A stretch of DNA of 64,000 bases from assembly GCA_964555285.1 (NCBI GenBank), contig CAZKRM010000002.1:62001-126000 (forward strand), written 5' to 3'. This document shows, piece by piece, positions 51,545 to 59,826 of this stretch (its first letter is position 1; each line of letters opens with the position of its first letter). The notes below the pieces were generated by a model. It was given only the letters and a program-made list of their open reading frames with translations. It ran no database searches and was not told the DNA's origin. The DNA is from JBBIQV01 sp964555285. Its GTDB lineage: Bacteria > Nitrospirota > Nitrospiria > Nitrospirales > Nitrospiraceae. The position numbers and the translations under genes are program-made.

Positions 51545-53155
51545 TCAGGGCAGATCCTCTGCACAACGAAATCCCAGCGAAGGCCCCCAGTAGGTCATAT
51601 CGTCCCAGCCGCGATAGCTGGCGCGCAATTCCAACGCCCGGTCGCCGGATTCGCCTCCACGCAACACACGGAACGACCCGCGCACCGGCCCCTGCGGGTC
51701 GCGCGCAGGGGCCGAGCGATAATAATCCTCCGCATACCAGTCGTTGACCCATTCCGACACATTCCCGACAAGATCCGCCACGCCATAAGGGGAGGCTGCA
51801 AATTCGACGGTGCCGGCCGGATCGGTCCCGTTTCTCATGAGCTGTTGCGCGACCGCTCGCGCCCGGGCCTTGAACACTTCGTCGCTGTTCCCCCAGGGAT
51901 AGAGCCGCCCGTCGGTCCCACGCGCCGCCTTTTCCCACTCAGCTTCGGTCGGGAGCCGCCGGCCCAGCCAGCGGCAATACCCGCGGGCTTGGTTCCACAT
52001 CACGTTGGTCACCGGGTGGTCTGCGCGCGCGCCATCGTCGTAGCTGGACCGGTCCTTCGGGAACGGACAGCCTCCGGCCTCCACACATTGCCGGTACTGA
52101 CGATTCTTGACCGGATATTTATCAAGCCAATACGCGCTCACGTACACACGGTGCAGGGGACGCGAATCCGGCAACCCATCCTCCGCCCCCATCGAAAACT
52201 CACCGGCAGGAATCAGCACCATCTGATCGGGAGGCTGAATGCCACGCTGACCGAGCCGTTCAAGCTCATCTCGTTGAACCAGGCGGAGCTGTTCATTGAC
52301 CTTCTGAACCGCTGCCTCGTCCGGTAAGACTATGGACGACGAGTCCCGGCCTCTGGCACCCGGCTCACGGGAACCCGGCGCACGCACGGCTTCGCCCTTG
52401 GCGCTCGACTCCGGCGGAGGAGACGCAGCTTGTTGGGATGGCGCGACATCGGCCACCCGCGCCGTTTCAATCCTGACCGCTGCACGAACCATCGCTTGGA
52501 CGAGACTCTGCCCGTTGAACTCTTTCAGCTTCTTGCGCCCTTTCCCGATCGCCGTAAAATCAAACGACTCGATGTTCGCCAGCAGCGGCGTGGCATAACT
52601 CACGGGGACAGCGAAGGCCATTCCTTCCGGGACGATGCCGGAGGGATGGCTAAACTTCGTGGTCAGCACGCCCACCACCTCGCCCCGCGCATTGAAGACC
52701 GGCCCCCCGCTGTTGCCGGGATTGACGGCGGCATCGACCTGGAAAACACGCTGTACGCCTTTGGTTCGCACCGCCGCAATCCGCCCCCGCGTCACCGATA
52801 CCTCGCGTAGGCCGAACGGGAACCCGACGACCACGACCTCCTGATCCAATTGCACCGAGCCGGCATAGCCCAGCAGCGCTCCGGCAAGCCCCACGGTTTC
52901 GACTTTCAACAGCGCGAGATCGTGTTCGGGATCGGCGCTGATCACCACCCCCGGCATGCGAAACTCCCCGGACGCAACCACGACGATCCGTCGCGCATTA
53001 GCCACCACATGATAGGCGGTGAGCACGTAGCCGTCCGGATGAATGATCATCCCGCTTCCAGCCGGCTTTTCGCTCGGTCCGGCGACACGCTCCGCCGCCC
53101 AGGCCGATCCCAGCCCGATCATCAGCAACCCTATGGTCAATGCCGCGCTTTTCAT
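51545..53155 (-). CDS. Secreted trypsin-like serine protease fused to an FGE/SUMF1-type domain
   Basis: The 536-residue protein starts with a signal peptide (about 1-20). Residues about 25-190 form a Do/trypsin-like protease with the full triad: His49 in TAYHVV, Asp79 in EHDLALLK and Ser149 in PGNSGGP. A helical linker follows. Residues about 311-536 form a formylglycine-generating-enzyme-like domain (MVLIPAGEFSMG through PSLGFRCAEDLP). The two catalytic cysteines of true FGE are missing, so this part is probably structural or ligand-binding. There is no PDZ domain. The ATG at 53155 overlaps the DUF3365 gene stop by 4 nt. Likely periplasmic, perhaps in envelope protein quality control. Confidence 0.9.
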   Translation of the reverse strand: MKSAALTIGLLMIGLGSAWAAERVAGPSEKPAGSGMIIHPDGYVLTAYHVVANARRIVVVASGEFRMPGVVISADPEHDLALLKVETVGLAGALLGYAGSVQLDQEVVVVGFPFGLREVSVTRGRIAAVRTKGVQRVFQVDAAVNPGNSGGPVFNARGEVVGVLTTKFSHPSGIVPEGMAFAVPVSYATPLLANIESFDFTAIGKGRKKLKEFNGQSLVQAMVRAAVRIETARVADVAPSQQAASPPPESSAKGEAVRAPGSREPGARGRDSSSIVLPDEAAVQKVNEQLRLVQRDELERLGQRGIQPPDQMVLIPAGEFSMGAEDGLPDSRPLHRVYVSAYWLDKYPVKNRQYRQCVEAGGCPFPKDRSSYDDGARADHPVTNVMWNQARGYCRWLGRRLPTEAEWEKAARGTDGRLYPWGNSDEVFKARARAVAQQLMRNGTDPAGTVEFAASPYGVADLVGNVSEWVNDWYAEDYYRSAPARDPQGPVRGSFRVLRGGESGDRALELRASYRGWDDMTYWGPSLGFRCAEDLP

Positions 53156-53937
53156 TTGGCAATCGGGATCATCACGCTGATCGCTCCGGCATTTTGTCCC
53201 AGCTTCAACCCTTCCCTGGGAAAGCCGGTCCGGTCCAGCGATCCTTTCGGCTCCCCGTGACAATCGAGGCAGCGCCTGGTCGTATAGAGCGGGAACATCA
53301 ATCGGAGCATCCCGCTCTTCGCCGTCGTCTCACTGATCGGTTTTTCTCGGGGATAGCCGGGATCGGCAAAGAGTTCCAGGGCGGACCGCTCTGTCGAGTC
53401 CGGAGCATTCGCTGGATTGCGAGGTACGAGCGTCGTTTGTTTGATCCGAACGCCGGTCCGTTCGGTATAACGGCCGGCCACACGGTCCCCGAATATCGCC
53501 GGAAGAAATCCTCTCGTCCCGCTCGATTCGTTGATCTCAGGCTGCGCATCGGCCACAGCTTGCCGACTCACGACGGCGAGTTCCTTCAGTAACTTTTTGG
53601 CTTGAGTTGGAACATGAGCGGCAGTGAGGTTCCGCAGATCAATCCCGGACCGGCTGCGAAACATGTCGGTTAATTGTTGCTCGAAGACATCCGGAACCAA
53701 ACCCTTAGCGGAGGTTCCTGGGGCATCGAACGGGGGCTGATTTTCATTGATGACCGCCCGGCCTGAATCCAGAAGGATGGCGAGAAGACGAGCCGTTTGC
53801 TCCACTTCAAGAATCGTCTGAAAGGCGATTCCCGCGTCCGATCCGGTCTCCTTCGCCGCAGCCGCACCCTGCCGTCCCGCAACGAGTGCCGCGAAGAGAA
53901 GCAGAGCCGCGGTGAGAAATCGCAGAGACTTCGACAT
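53152..53937 (-). CDS. DUF3365 (Tll0287-like) c-type haem protein
   Basis: The 261-residue exported protein has a signal peptide (about 1-28), a long helical first half, and a C-terminal PAS-like beta domain ending with the single haem motif CLDCH (about 225-229) and the RTGFPREGLKLGQNAGA stretch typical of DUF3365. Members bind one c-type haem and are thought to sense redox or oxygen in the periplasm, alone or as part of signalling proteins. The gene overlaps the protease-FGE gene by 4 nt, so the haem protein and the protease are made together; regulation of the protease by redox state is an attractive but untested idea. Confidence 0.88.
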   Translation of the reverse strand: MSKSLRFLTAALLLFAALVAGRQGAAAAKETGSDAGIAFQTILEVEQTARLLAILLDSGRAVINENQPPFDAPGTSAKGLVPDVFEQQLTDMFRSRSGIDLRNLTAAHVPTQAKKLLKELAVVSRQAVADAQPEINESSGTRGFLPAIFGDRVAGRYTERTGVRIKQTTLVPRNPANAPDSTERSALELFADPGYPREKPISETTAKSGMLRLMFPLYTTRRCLDCHGEPKGSLDRTGFPREGLKLGQNAGAISVMIPIAK

Positions 53938-53980
53938 ACGATCATCTCCGGCGCATCGTCATACCCGTTGCGAGAACCCC

Positions 53981-54021
53981 CGGTGTCCGCCGGCCATTAT
54001 TGAAAGAACCGGCGGACACCG
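53981..54021. terminator. Strong hairpin between two minus-strand genes
   Basis: CGGTGTCCGCCGG (53981-53993) and CCGGCGGACACCG (54009-54021) form a perfect 13-bp stem with a 15-nt loop. It lies after the stop of the gene at 54102 (minus strand), where a terminator is expected, though a T tract is lacking. Confidence 0.65.
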
Positions 54022-54101
54022 TGCTGGGAAAATCGTACGAGGCGCCCTTGCGGGAAGTCAAGCCGCTCTCACCGACATCGACAACCTCAGCGCTATAGAA
54101 G

Positions 54102-54617
54102 CTATCGGTTTCGATAGAGGTCGATCATTACATTGTGGGCATCCAGCTCAATCGTGACCGGCGTGCCGTCTGGCAGCACGGACAGTTTTGTGCCGGCCAG
54201 TGCATCCACCTCAAAGGTGGCAGGTCCATCCAGGGTAGAGAGTTGAATCTCCTGCCAGAACGGATCCGCATACCGAACCGTTCCAACGACAAACCGATGA
54301 TCCGGGAAGAATCGGTCCGTCCCTGACACATCGATCATCACATTGCCCGAATCGACGAGCAGATTCACCGTATCACCGACCTTTGCCTGATGCAGCCCCA
54401 CACGGTCCGCTTTGTTCGGACTGATCGTCCGATCCTGCAAGCTCTTGTCGGTATGGATAAACAGCATTCCCGACTCGATCTTGCTGATCACTCCGCTGAA
54501 CCCATAATGGGCCCCGCCCATGATGATGTCTTGCGATGGCTCTCCGGCGCCCACCGGCGTCACGAGAAACATAACGACTGCCGCGCTCAATACCCAATAT
54601 TTGTAATACTGGACCAT
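54102..54617 (-). CDS. Small exported protein of unknown function, beta-rich
   Basis: This 171-residue protein has a signal peptide (about 1-26). I do not recognise a named family. The mature part looks like two copies of a short beta-barrel module, the first with GFSGVISKIESGMLFIHTD and the second with VVGTVRYADPFWQEIQLST, each followed by a run ending in Val-Met-Ile-Asp. Both runs (DSGNVMIDV and DAHNVMIDL) are almost the same, supporting an internal duplication. It is the last of three consecutive exported proteins. I start at the ATG at 54617 because it opens the signal peptide and has GAAGG upstream. Confidence 0.75.
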   Translation of the reverse strand: MVQYYKYWVLSAAVVMFLVTPVGAGEPSQDIIMGGAHYGFSGVISKIESGMLFIHTDKSLQDRTISPNKADRVGLHQAKVGDTVNLLVDSGNVMIDVSGTDRFFPDHRFVVGTVRYADPFWQEIQLSTLDGPATFEVDALAGTKLSVLPDGTPVTIELDAHNVMIDLYRNR

Positions 54618-54713
54618 GTCCGCACCTTCCTTCTCCCTTCCTTCAACATCACGGTGATGAACCTGCCGTGGGAGAGGAAAGGGCAACGCTCTCCCACGGC
54701 GCTCAGGCCGCAC

Positions 54714-55094
54714 TCAGAACACCAGATCGCTTCCCCCGCCCGCTGGAGCGGGAACCGAAATGCCATACTCCTGAGTCGGCGTCACCATCAGCGAAAAGTT
54801 GAACAGCTCATCTGCAGCCACGTCGCTGATCCCATAGTCCCGGGCCCGCAGCATCTTGAACCACTTGCCCATCTCGGCTTTGACGGTCCGCTGATCTCCC
54901 CGGTGAAGCGCATCCCGCACAACACTCAACTTTTGCCTGTATGGCTCCCAATTCGAGGCGGGATAGTGGATCTTGTAGAACGACATGGAGTTGGCGATTT
55001 CATCAATCCACGCGGTCTCTGCCATGGCCGGACCGAGGACGAGGAAACAGCCCACGATGCCGGCTATGAGCAAGGCTCCAATCATTGTCTTCAT
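54714..55094 (-). CDS. Small exported helical protein, paralogue of the upstream gene
   Basis: The 126-residue protein has a signal peptide (about 1-25, ending AMA-E). The mature helical part carries WIDEIANSMSFYKIHYPASN, KWFKML and DYGISDVAADELFNF. These match WVDEVWNMVVFERASYPGSN, RFFKML and AYGIHDVAADEIYNF of the protein at 55136, so the two are tandem duplicates. The C-terminus is short and Gly-rich. No known domain is visible and no Cys remains in the mature part. A periplasmic role linked to the upstream two-component genes is possible. Confidence 0.78.
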   Translation of the reverse strand: MKTMIGALLIAGIVGCFLVLGPAMAETAWIDEIANSMSFYKIHYPASNWEPYRQKLSVVRDALHRGDQRTVKAEMGKWFKMLRARDYGISDVAADELFNFSLMVTPTQEYGISVPAPAGGGSDLVF

Positions 55095-55135
55095 AAACCC
55101 TCCGGCATGACCGCCGCCTACCTACCGGCCGCCAT

Positions 55136-55636
55136 TCACGAAGCCCCCGGATCGAATACCTCATCGAGCCAGTAATCGCAGCCTTCTAGCTTGCACGGAC
55201 GGCCACCCTCATACGGCGTATTGATCGTATGGTCCGGCACACTCATCGGCCGTTCATTGCCGATTCCCAGCTCAATCACAGCGACGGAACCGGTATCTGC
55301 CGCCGACTTCGCTCCCATGGCAAAGTTGTAAATCTCATCGGCCGCCACATCGTGTATGCCATAGGCACGATCCGCCAGCATCTTGAAAAAGCGGTCCGTG
55401 TCCTTCTTCACCATACCCTCATCCCCTCCCGCCAGACCGTTGCGAATCGCCGCCAACTTCTCAAAATACGGATCGAAGTTGGATCCGGGATAGGAGGCCC
55501 TTTCGAAGACCACCATGTTCCAGACCTCGTCCACCCACATCTCTGCGGCAAGCGCCGAACCGGCGAACACCAACAACATGGCACAAACAGCGAGTACCAC
55601 TCCGCACACCTTTCCATGAACCCTGTTCCCTCTCAT
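55136..55636 (-). CDS. Small exported helical protein, longer paralogue
   Basis: The 166-residue protein has a signal peptide (about 1-31) followed by the same helical unit as its neighbour (WVDEVWN..., DVAADEIYNF) and an additional C-terminal tail of about 50 residues. The tail holds two Cys in CKLEGC and an acidic end. The ATG has an excellent AAAGGAGG site, which suggests high expression. I do not recognise a family. The paralogous pair lies directly downstream of the response regulator gene, separated by a 234-nt spacer with two hairpins, so it may have its own promoter under that system's control. Confidence 0.78.
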   Translation of the reverse strand: MRGNRVHGKVCGVVLAVCAMLLVFAGSALAAEMWVDEVWNMVVFERASYPGSNFDPYFEKLAAIRNGLAGGDEGMVKKDTDRFFKMLADRAYGIHDVAADEIYNFAMGAKSAADTGSVAVIELGIGNERPMSVPDHTINTPYEGGRPCKLEGCDYWLDEVFDPGAS

Positions 55637-55741
55637 GGCAACCTCCTTTCACTGCAGGCCGACTTCATCATGATGGCGAGATCAGCAACCAATCTTCCGC
55701 TTCGGACCCTCCTGGCTCTCATTACCCATGGTCGCGATAGC

Positions 55742-55790
55742 GCCACCCCTAGTGAGTCCCCTGACGATATGTCTCACGGTACAGGGTGGC
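55742..55790. promoter_or_regulatory. Nested inverted repeat upstream of the exported paralogues
   Basis: GCCACCC (55742-55748) pairs with GGGTGGC (55784-55790), and inside it GTGAG (55752-55756) pairs with CTCAC (55773-55777). A further hairpin GGATGGA/TCCATCC lies at 55814-55834. In the minus-strand leader this could be a terminator for the regulator gene or a structured leader; it does not match a riboswitch class I know. Confidence 0.4.
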
Positions 55791-55870
55791 TGAGAAGGAA
55801 GCCATCACCGAGAGGATGGATTTCCCCTCCATCCGGCAGGTGACACATGACAGAAAAAAGAATGGGGGCG

Positions 55871-56515
55871 CTATTTGTAGCGCAGATAGGCGAGCACGGC
55901 TTCGACGCGCCCGTTTACGGACAGCTTCTGATAGATATGGTGCAGATGGGTTTTGACGGTATCCACCGAGACACACAGCTGGTCGGCGATGTCCTTATTG
56001 CCACGACCGGCCGCGGCGCAGGCGAGGATCTCTCGCTCCCGCTCCGTGAGGCTGGACAAGAACGCGTGTTCACCGCCACGCGCCTCTGTGACAGCCGCCA
56101 CGGCGCGCCGCGCGAATCGGTCCGGCATGAAAGGGGACAGCACGTGCTCACCGCGATGCGTGCCCCTGATGATGCGCAAGAACTCGGCATGGTCGGCATC
56201 CTTGAGGATATAGCCGAAAGCCCCGGCCTCCACGGCCGCCACAATCCGTGTATCCTCGTCGTGCACCGACAACATCAGCACTTTCGTGTCAGGCAGGCAG
56301 ACGTGAATCAGCTTGGTCGCTGTGATCCCGTCGAGTTTCGGCATGTCGACGTCCATCAGCACGATATCGGGCTTATGTTTCATCGCCAAGTCAAAGGCCT
56401 CGCGACCGTCCGTGGCTTCACCGGCCACGATCAGATCCGGCTCTCGTTCAAGCAGCAAGCGCAGACTTTGCCTGAAGAGCCGTTGGTCCTCAGCAATGAG
56501 CAAGGTGATGGACAT
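55871..56515 (-). CDS. Response regulator, NarL/FixJ family
   Basis: The 214-residue protein has a receiver domain (about 1-120) with the phosphoacceptor Asp55 in LMDVDMP, the acidic pair near 10 and the conserved Lys in ILKDAD. A LuxR-type HTH (about 148-210, LTEREREILACAAAGRGNKDIADQL and onward) follows. It should bind DNA as a phosphorylated dimer. I start at the ATG at 56515, which begins the receiver domain and overlaps the kinase gene by about 26 nt; the longer open frame upstream is inside the kinase gene. The cognate kinase is encoded directly upstream. Confidence 0.93.
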   Translation of the reverse strand: MSITLLIAEDQRLFRQSLRLLLEREPDLIVAGEATDGREAFDLAMKHKPDIVLMDVDMPKLDGITATKLIHVCLPDTKVLMLSVHDEDTRIVAAVEAGAFGYILKDADHAEFLRIIRGTHRGEHVLSPFMPDRFARRAVAAVTEARGGEHAFLSSLTEREREILACAAAGRGNKDIADQLCVSVDTVKTHLHHIYQKLSVNGRVEAVLAYLRYK

Positions 56516-57875
56516 GACTCTCTTGCGCCACCGGGAACTCAACCAGGAATATGGCGCCGCCATGGCGCCGATTGGCCGCGTGGATCGATCCGTGATGGCC
56601 TTCAACAACGAGTCGGCAGAAATACAGGCCAAGCCCGCGACCGCTCCGCCAGTCCTGCCGACCGGGACTTCTGAAAAACATCTCAAAGATGTGAGGGAGC
56701 GCATCGCGTTCGATGCCAGGCCCTTCATCCGCGATCGAAATAGAAATACGATCTCCCGCTCTAACCCTGTCGTCGGCGGCGCGCATCGACTTGCCGCCGG
56801 ATTCGCTCCGAGCAGACACCGTAATGAGTCCTCGCCGGGGAGAGAATTTCAGCGCGTTGTGCACCAGATTGCTCAACACCCGCTCAAGACGCCGGCGATC
56901 GGCTTCGAGCGTGAGACGGGCATCAGGCAACTGGAGATCGAAGGTAATCTCACGAGATTCGGCTTCCAGTCGAAACAGATGGAGCACCTCATGGATCAGG
57001 TCATTGAGACACACCGAAGAAGTAATGAGCGGCAGACCGGAGTAGTTCTCCTGATACACGTCCAGCATGTCGTTGATCATGCCCTGCAACTGCTCGATGG
57101 TGAAATGGAGGTCTTCACACCATCGTCGCACCGGATCCACCTGGAGTTCCGGCCGCTGCCCCATCAGTTCCAGCGTCTTCTTGACGCCGGCCAGGGGATT
57201 TCGGATGTCGTGCGCGAACATGGAGGCAAACTGACTCAAGGAGGCCAGCCGCTCCGATCTCAACAATTGATCTTGGAGCTGCTTTTTCTCGGTCCAATCG
57301 GTCAACTGCACCATCACCGTCTCGACCGCACCGTCCTTCCGGAGTGGGACGAGATCGACCTCCATCACAAAGAAATCTCCCGTCGGATCCGGCACATGCC
57401 ATTCTCCGGCCGGTCGTTCCTTGCCGCTGGCAAACACCTCCGCCAACAACTCCTGCAACCGGGGCTGATCCTCGACACGAAACAGCGCGTACACCGGTGT
57501 GCCGAGCAGACGAACCGCCGGTTGCCAGAATTTGATCTCGCCGCGCCGATTCAGATCCCGGACGATGCCGTTGGAATCGACGAGCAAGCCCGGGTGAAGG
57601 GAATGATTCCAGACCATGCGGTAATGCTCTTCCGATCGGGCGATGGCGCGATGGGCTGCGTCAAGGTTGTCGCCCTGATAGTGGCTGAGCCCCTCCGGAA
57701 TATCGCTATGGCTCATCCGCCGCATCAGCGCAGAAATCACTCGCGCCATCCGTCCGGCAAAATGCCACGGACGCATCGCTGTCGAGAAGGCAGAGGACGC
57801 CCTCACCCGCTCCAGAGTGTCCGGCGTTCGCCTGAACAAGAGAGCCCCCTTCCGTATCGACTGGAAACCACGCAT
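56490..57875 (-). CDS. Cytoplasmic sensor histidine kinase with PAS domain
   Basis: The 461-residue kinase has no membrane segment. A PAS domain spans about 80-195 (MVWNHSLHPGLLVDSNGIV and onward). The dimerisation helix carries the phosphoacceptor His222 in FAHDIRNPLAG, and the ATPase part has the N box NLVHNALKFSP, the G1 box ADEGPGIE and the G2 box GRGLGLYFCR. It would phosphorylate the adjacent regulator. The lack of a membrane anchor means it senses an internal signal, perhaps redox or a small ligand through PAS, though I see no clear haem or flavin residues. Confidence 0.92.
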   Translation of the reverse strand: MRGFQSIRKGALLFRRTPDTLERVRASSAFSTAMRPWHFAGRMARVISALMRRMSHSDIPEGLSHYQGDNLDAAHRAIARSEEHYRMVWNHSLHPGLLVDSNGIVRDLNRRGEIKFWQPAVRLLGTPVYALFRVEDQPRLQELLAEVFASGKERPAGEWHVPDPTGDFFVMEVDLVPLRKDGAVETVMVQLTDWTEKKQLQDQLLRSERLASLSQFASMFAHDIRNPLAGVKKTLELMGQRPELQVDPVRRWCEDLHFTIEQLQGMINDMLDVYQENYSGLPLITSSVCLNDLIHEVLHLFRLEAESREITFDLQLPDARLTLEADRRRLERVLSNLVHNALKFSPRRGLITVSARSESGGKSMRAADDRVRAGDRISISIADEGPGIERDALPHIFEMFFRSPGRQDWRSGRGLGLYFCRLVVEGHHGSIHAANRRHGGAIFLVEFPVAQESHVHHLAHC

Positions 57876-57883
57876 CGCTGGGC

Positions 57884-58051
57884 TCAGGCGGCATGTCTGG
57901 TTTGAACGTCGCGCGCACCGGGTTCGATGAAGCGACCGCTCTCGCGAGCCTTCGCAACCCGCCTCTTTTCAGACTCGCTCTCGCCCGCCATCGACCAGGC
58001 GATCAACCACACGAGCGCAACCATCGTTCCGAGACCGATGATCTCGACCAT
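57884..58051 (-). CDS. 55-residue single-TM membrane protein
   Basis: A small protein with one hydrophobic helix (about 2-21, IIGLGTMVALVWLIAWSM) and a charged cytoplasmic tail. The ATG at 58051 has GAGGTG 6 nt upstream, which supports translation. It is encoded 8 nt before the kinase gene and after another tiny membrane protein gene. Size and shape recall small accessory subunits of terminal oxidases, but no oxidase gene is here, so that remains a comparison. It may tether or tune the kinase. Confidence 0.65.
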   Translation of the reverse strand: MVEIIGLGTMVALVWLIAWSMAGESESEKRRVAKARESGRFIEPGARDVQTRHAA

Positions 58052-58105
58052 AAGACACCTCACTGGCAACAATACCGAAAGCCATCCGATCCCGGCACGG
58101 GCCAC

Positions 58106-58285
58106 CTAAGCAGCCCGACGGTAACTGGCTGCGGCTTGCGTGCCCGCCGCATGCGAGTCATCGATCCCGCCTGCCGCTGCCTGCGATATCCCCTTCCCCC
58201 GCGGATAGAGGATACCTATGCAGACGAACAAGGTCGTCACCATCGCCAGGAGACCTCCCACGATTCCCCAATATCCCCATGACAT
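58106..58285 (-). CDS. 59-residue single-TM membrane protein
   Basis: A very short open frame read from the ATG at 58285 to TAG at 58106. The protein begins MSWGYWGIVGGLLAMVTT, forms one hydrophobic helix (about 6-26) and ends with a polar Ala-rich tail (HAAGTQAAASYRRAA). GAGGG lies 8 nt upstream of the ATG. It precedes the 55-residue membrane protein gene by 54 nt, and the two may act together. I do not recognise a family. Confidence 0.6.
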   Translation of the reverse strand: MSWGYWGIVGGLLAMVTTLFVCIGILYPRGKGISQAAAGGIDDSHAAGTQAAASYRRAA

Positions 58286-58337
58286 AAATCACACCCTCGT
58301 GTATGCGCCACACGAGTCCTTTCTTGGTCCGTTCACG

Positions 58338-59291
58338 TCACGCCGCAATGCGATGCACCCACTTGTCGGCGTCCTGCCTCATCTCGGCGAGAGCGTTGGA
58401 TTCTCTGCTCTGAGCAGTCAGCGAGAGTCCTCCAAAAAAGACGGCCGCCAACATGAGACTGGCTGCAATCAAGTAGCCCATCGGCATCTCCGGCCAGGAA
58501 GCTGATTCAGTGAAGGCCACCGCAGTGTCTTCAGGGAAAAACTCGATGGCGGCCAATAAGGTCAAGCGATCCGCCAGCGCCTCAGTGCGAACAGCAGCCA
58601 GCACGAGACTCCCCAGTTGCTCTTGTTGAGCAGCCCGGACTTCTTCCGCTTCTGTTTGAGCTTGCGTCACATGCAGAAGAGCAGCGCCCAGACGTTCCTG
58701 AATCGCGCCGGTCTGCCATCTAAAGTTTTGGGTTGCGTCCACGATCTCGCGTCCGAGAGTCGCCTGCCAGGTAGAGTCAAATTCATGATTGAGGCGCTGT
58801 CCTCGGGCTTCGGTTACGCGAATCATGCCGGTGTTGTAATCAGAAAGATACTGATCAGCCGACAATGCTCCACTTCGAATGCCGCGCGCGGTGAAATTCA
58901 CAATCGCCCGCCCCATGACGTACTGCATCCTGGCCATATGGTCGGCCGGAACTGTCGCAGCCTGGCGCATGATGGCTCCCAAGGAACCGCCGGGGAGCGA
59001 TTGGAACTCTTGGTGAGCGAGGGTCGCCCGGTTCCATTCGGATGCAGATTGGGCCATGACCCGATTGGCACGGCGCTCGAAGAGCGCCTGATCGACAATG
59101 GCTTGCCCCAAGGCAGGCTGAAGCCACGTCATGCCGAGTTCGAAGCCGGCGGATTGTTCCGTCAAGAGAGGCTGTAACAAGACGGGCTGAAACGTGCCGT
59201 CGGCAGCGACGAACAACAAGAAGGCGCCAAACACAATCGCACACATGCCGACGCCCACAATGACATCGATGATGTTGAAGCGGTACGGCAT
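58338..59291 (-). CDS. Membrane protein with terminal TM helices and a large helical domain
   Basis: The 317-residue protein has one hydrophobic helix near the start (about 8-28) and one near the end (about 272-293), with about 240 mainly helical residues between them. This is the layout of a sensor-type or scaffold protein facing the periplasm. The middle part is rich in Ala, Gln and Glu (QAQTEAEEVRAAQQEQLG) and probably forms coiled coils. No enzymatic motif is visible. The ATG at 59291 has a clear GGAGG site. It may be the upstream gene of the small-protein/kinase/regulator unit; it is not a canonical chemoreceptor because the signalling hairpin is missing. Confidence 0.75.
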   Translation of the reverse strand: MPYRFNIIDVIVGVGMCAIVFGAFLLFVAADGTFQPVLLQPLLTEQSAGFELGMTWLQPALGQAIVDQALFERRANRVMAQSASEWNRATLAHQEFQSLPGGSLGAIMRQAATVPADHMARMQYVMGRAIVNFTARGIRSGALSADQYLSDYNTGMIRVTEARGQRLNHEFDSTWQATLGREIVDATQNFRWQTGAIQERLGAALLHVTQAQTEAEEVRAAQQEQLGSLVLAAVRTEALADRLTLLAAIEFFPEDTAVAFTESASWPEMPMGYLIAASLMLAAVFFGGLSLTAQSRESNALAEMRQDADKWVHRIAA

Positions 59292-59826
59292 ACCAACCTC
59301 CTTTCCGAATCGGGTAATCCGGCGCGCGGCCGGCGCACCCCGCGCCATCGTCCGAGAGTGAGATGAAATGGTTGTCGATCCGGGCAGTCGAACACTATTG
59401 AACCTCCTCCTGGTCAAGTGGCGATAAGAAAATACGACTCTCGCAAAGGTGTATTGCGATGAGCGATACGAGACCGGAATGCGCCAACTCGGTGAGATTA
59501 CTGGAACGTACGCGATCGGAGAAGAGGCCGCACTTGCCATGTCCGCGCCGTTGGATCTGTGTTCCACGGAGGATCATGACTACCACCTCCTGCATGAGGC
59601 GGCTCGTGGAGAGGAGTCTTTACTCTACGCCCCGGTACCACGCCGGTCAAGAGCGAGAACGGCACGGCAGTGGCGGGCCGGCAGGAATCACAACTCCCGA
59701 AGGCGGCGAGTCGCTCGTCGAGGTTGGCTTATGCCGAACCGCGACTTTGTGGCCCTGGCTCATGGAAAGACGGGAGCGGGTCGTTTTGATTCGCGATCAG
59801 CCGTCCAGCCGAACGCGATCTGTTCC
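59292..59826. other. Intergenic stretch with no supported gene
   Basis: Several frames are open on both strands, but none shows a domain. A minus-strand AGGAGGAGG (near 59402-59412) and AGGAGGTGG (near 59583-59595) look like ribosome binding sites. The frames behind them are polar and unlike known proteins, and one runs into the start of the gene at 59291. Promoters for the minus-strand membrane protein gene should be here. Confidence 0.4.

Noticed and set aside
52330..52400. Possible third in-frame palindrome in the linker of the trypsin-FGE fusion
   Set aside because: The stretch is GC-rich with GCACCCGGCTCACGGG-like words and encodes an Arg/Gly/Pro-rich linker, but arms do not pair well enough to call it an element.
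56313..57905. Plus-strand frame of 530 codons opposite the histidine kinase
   Set aside because: The kinase on the other strand has all catalytic boxes; this frame has none and is rich in His, Arg and Gln.
59395..59595. Minus-strand small frame with a good AGGAGG site
   Set aside because: The protein is polar with no recognisable feature, and the similar site at 59402 leads into a frame overlapping a real gene. I could not support either.
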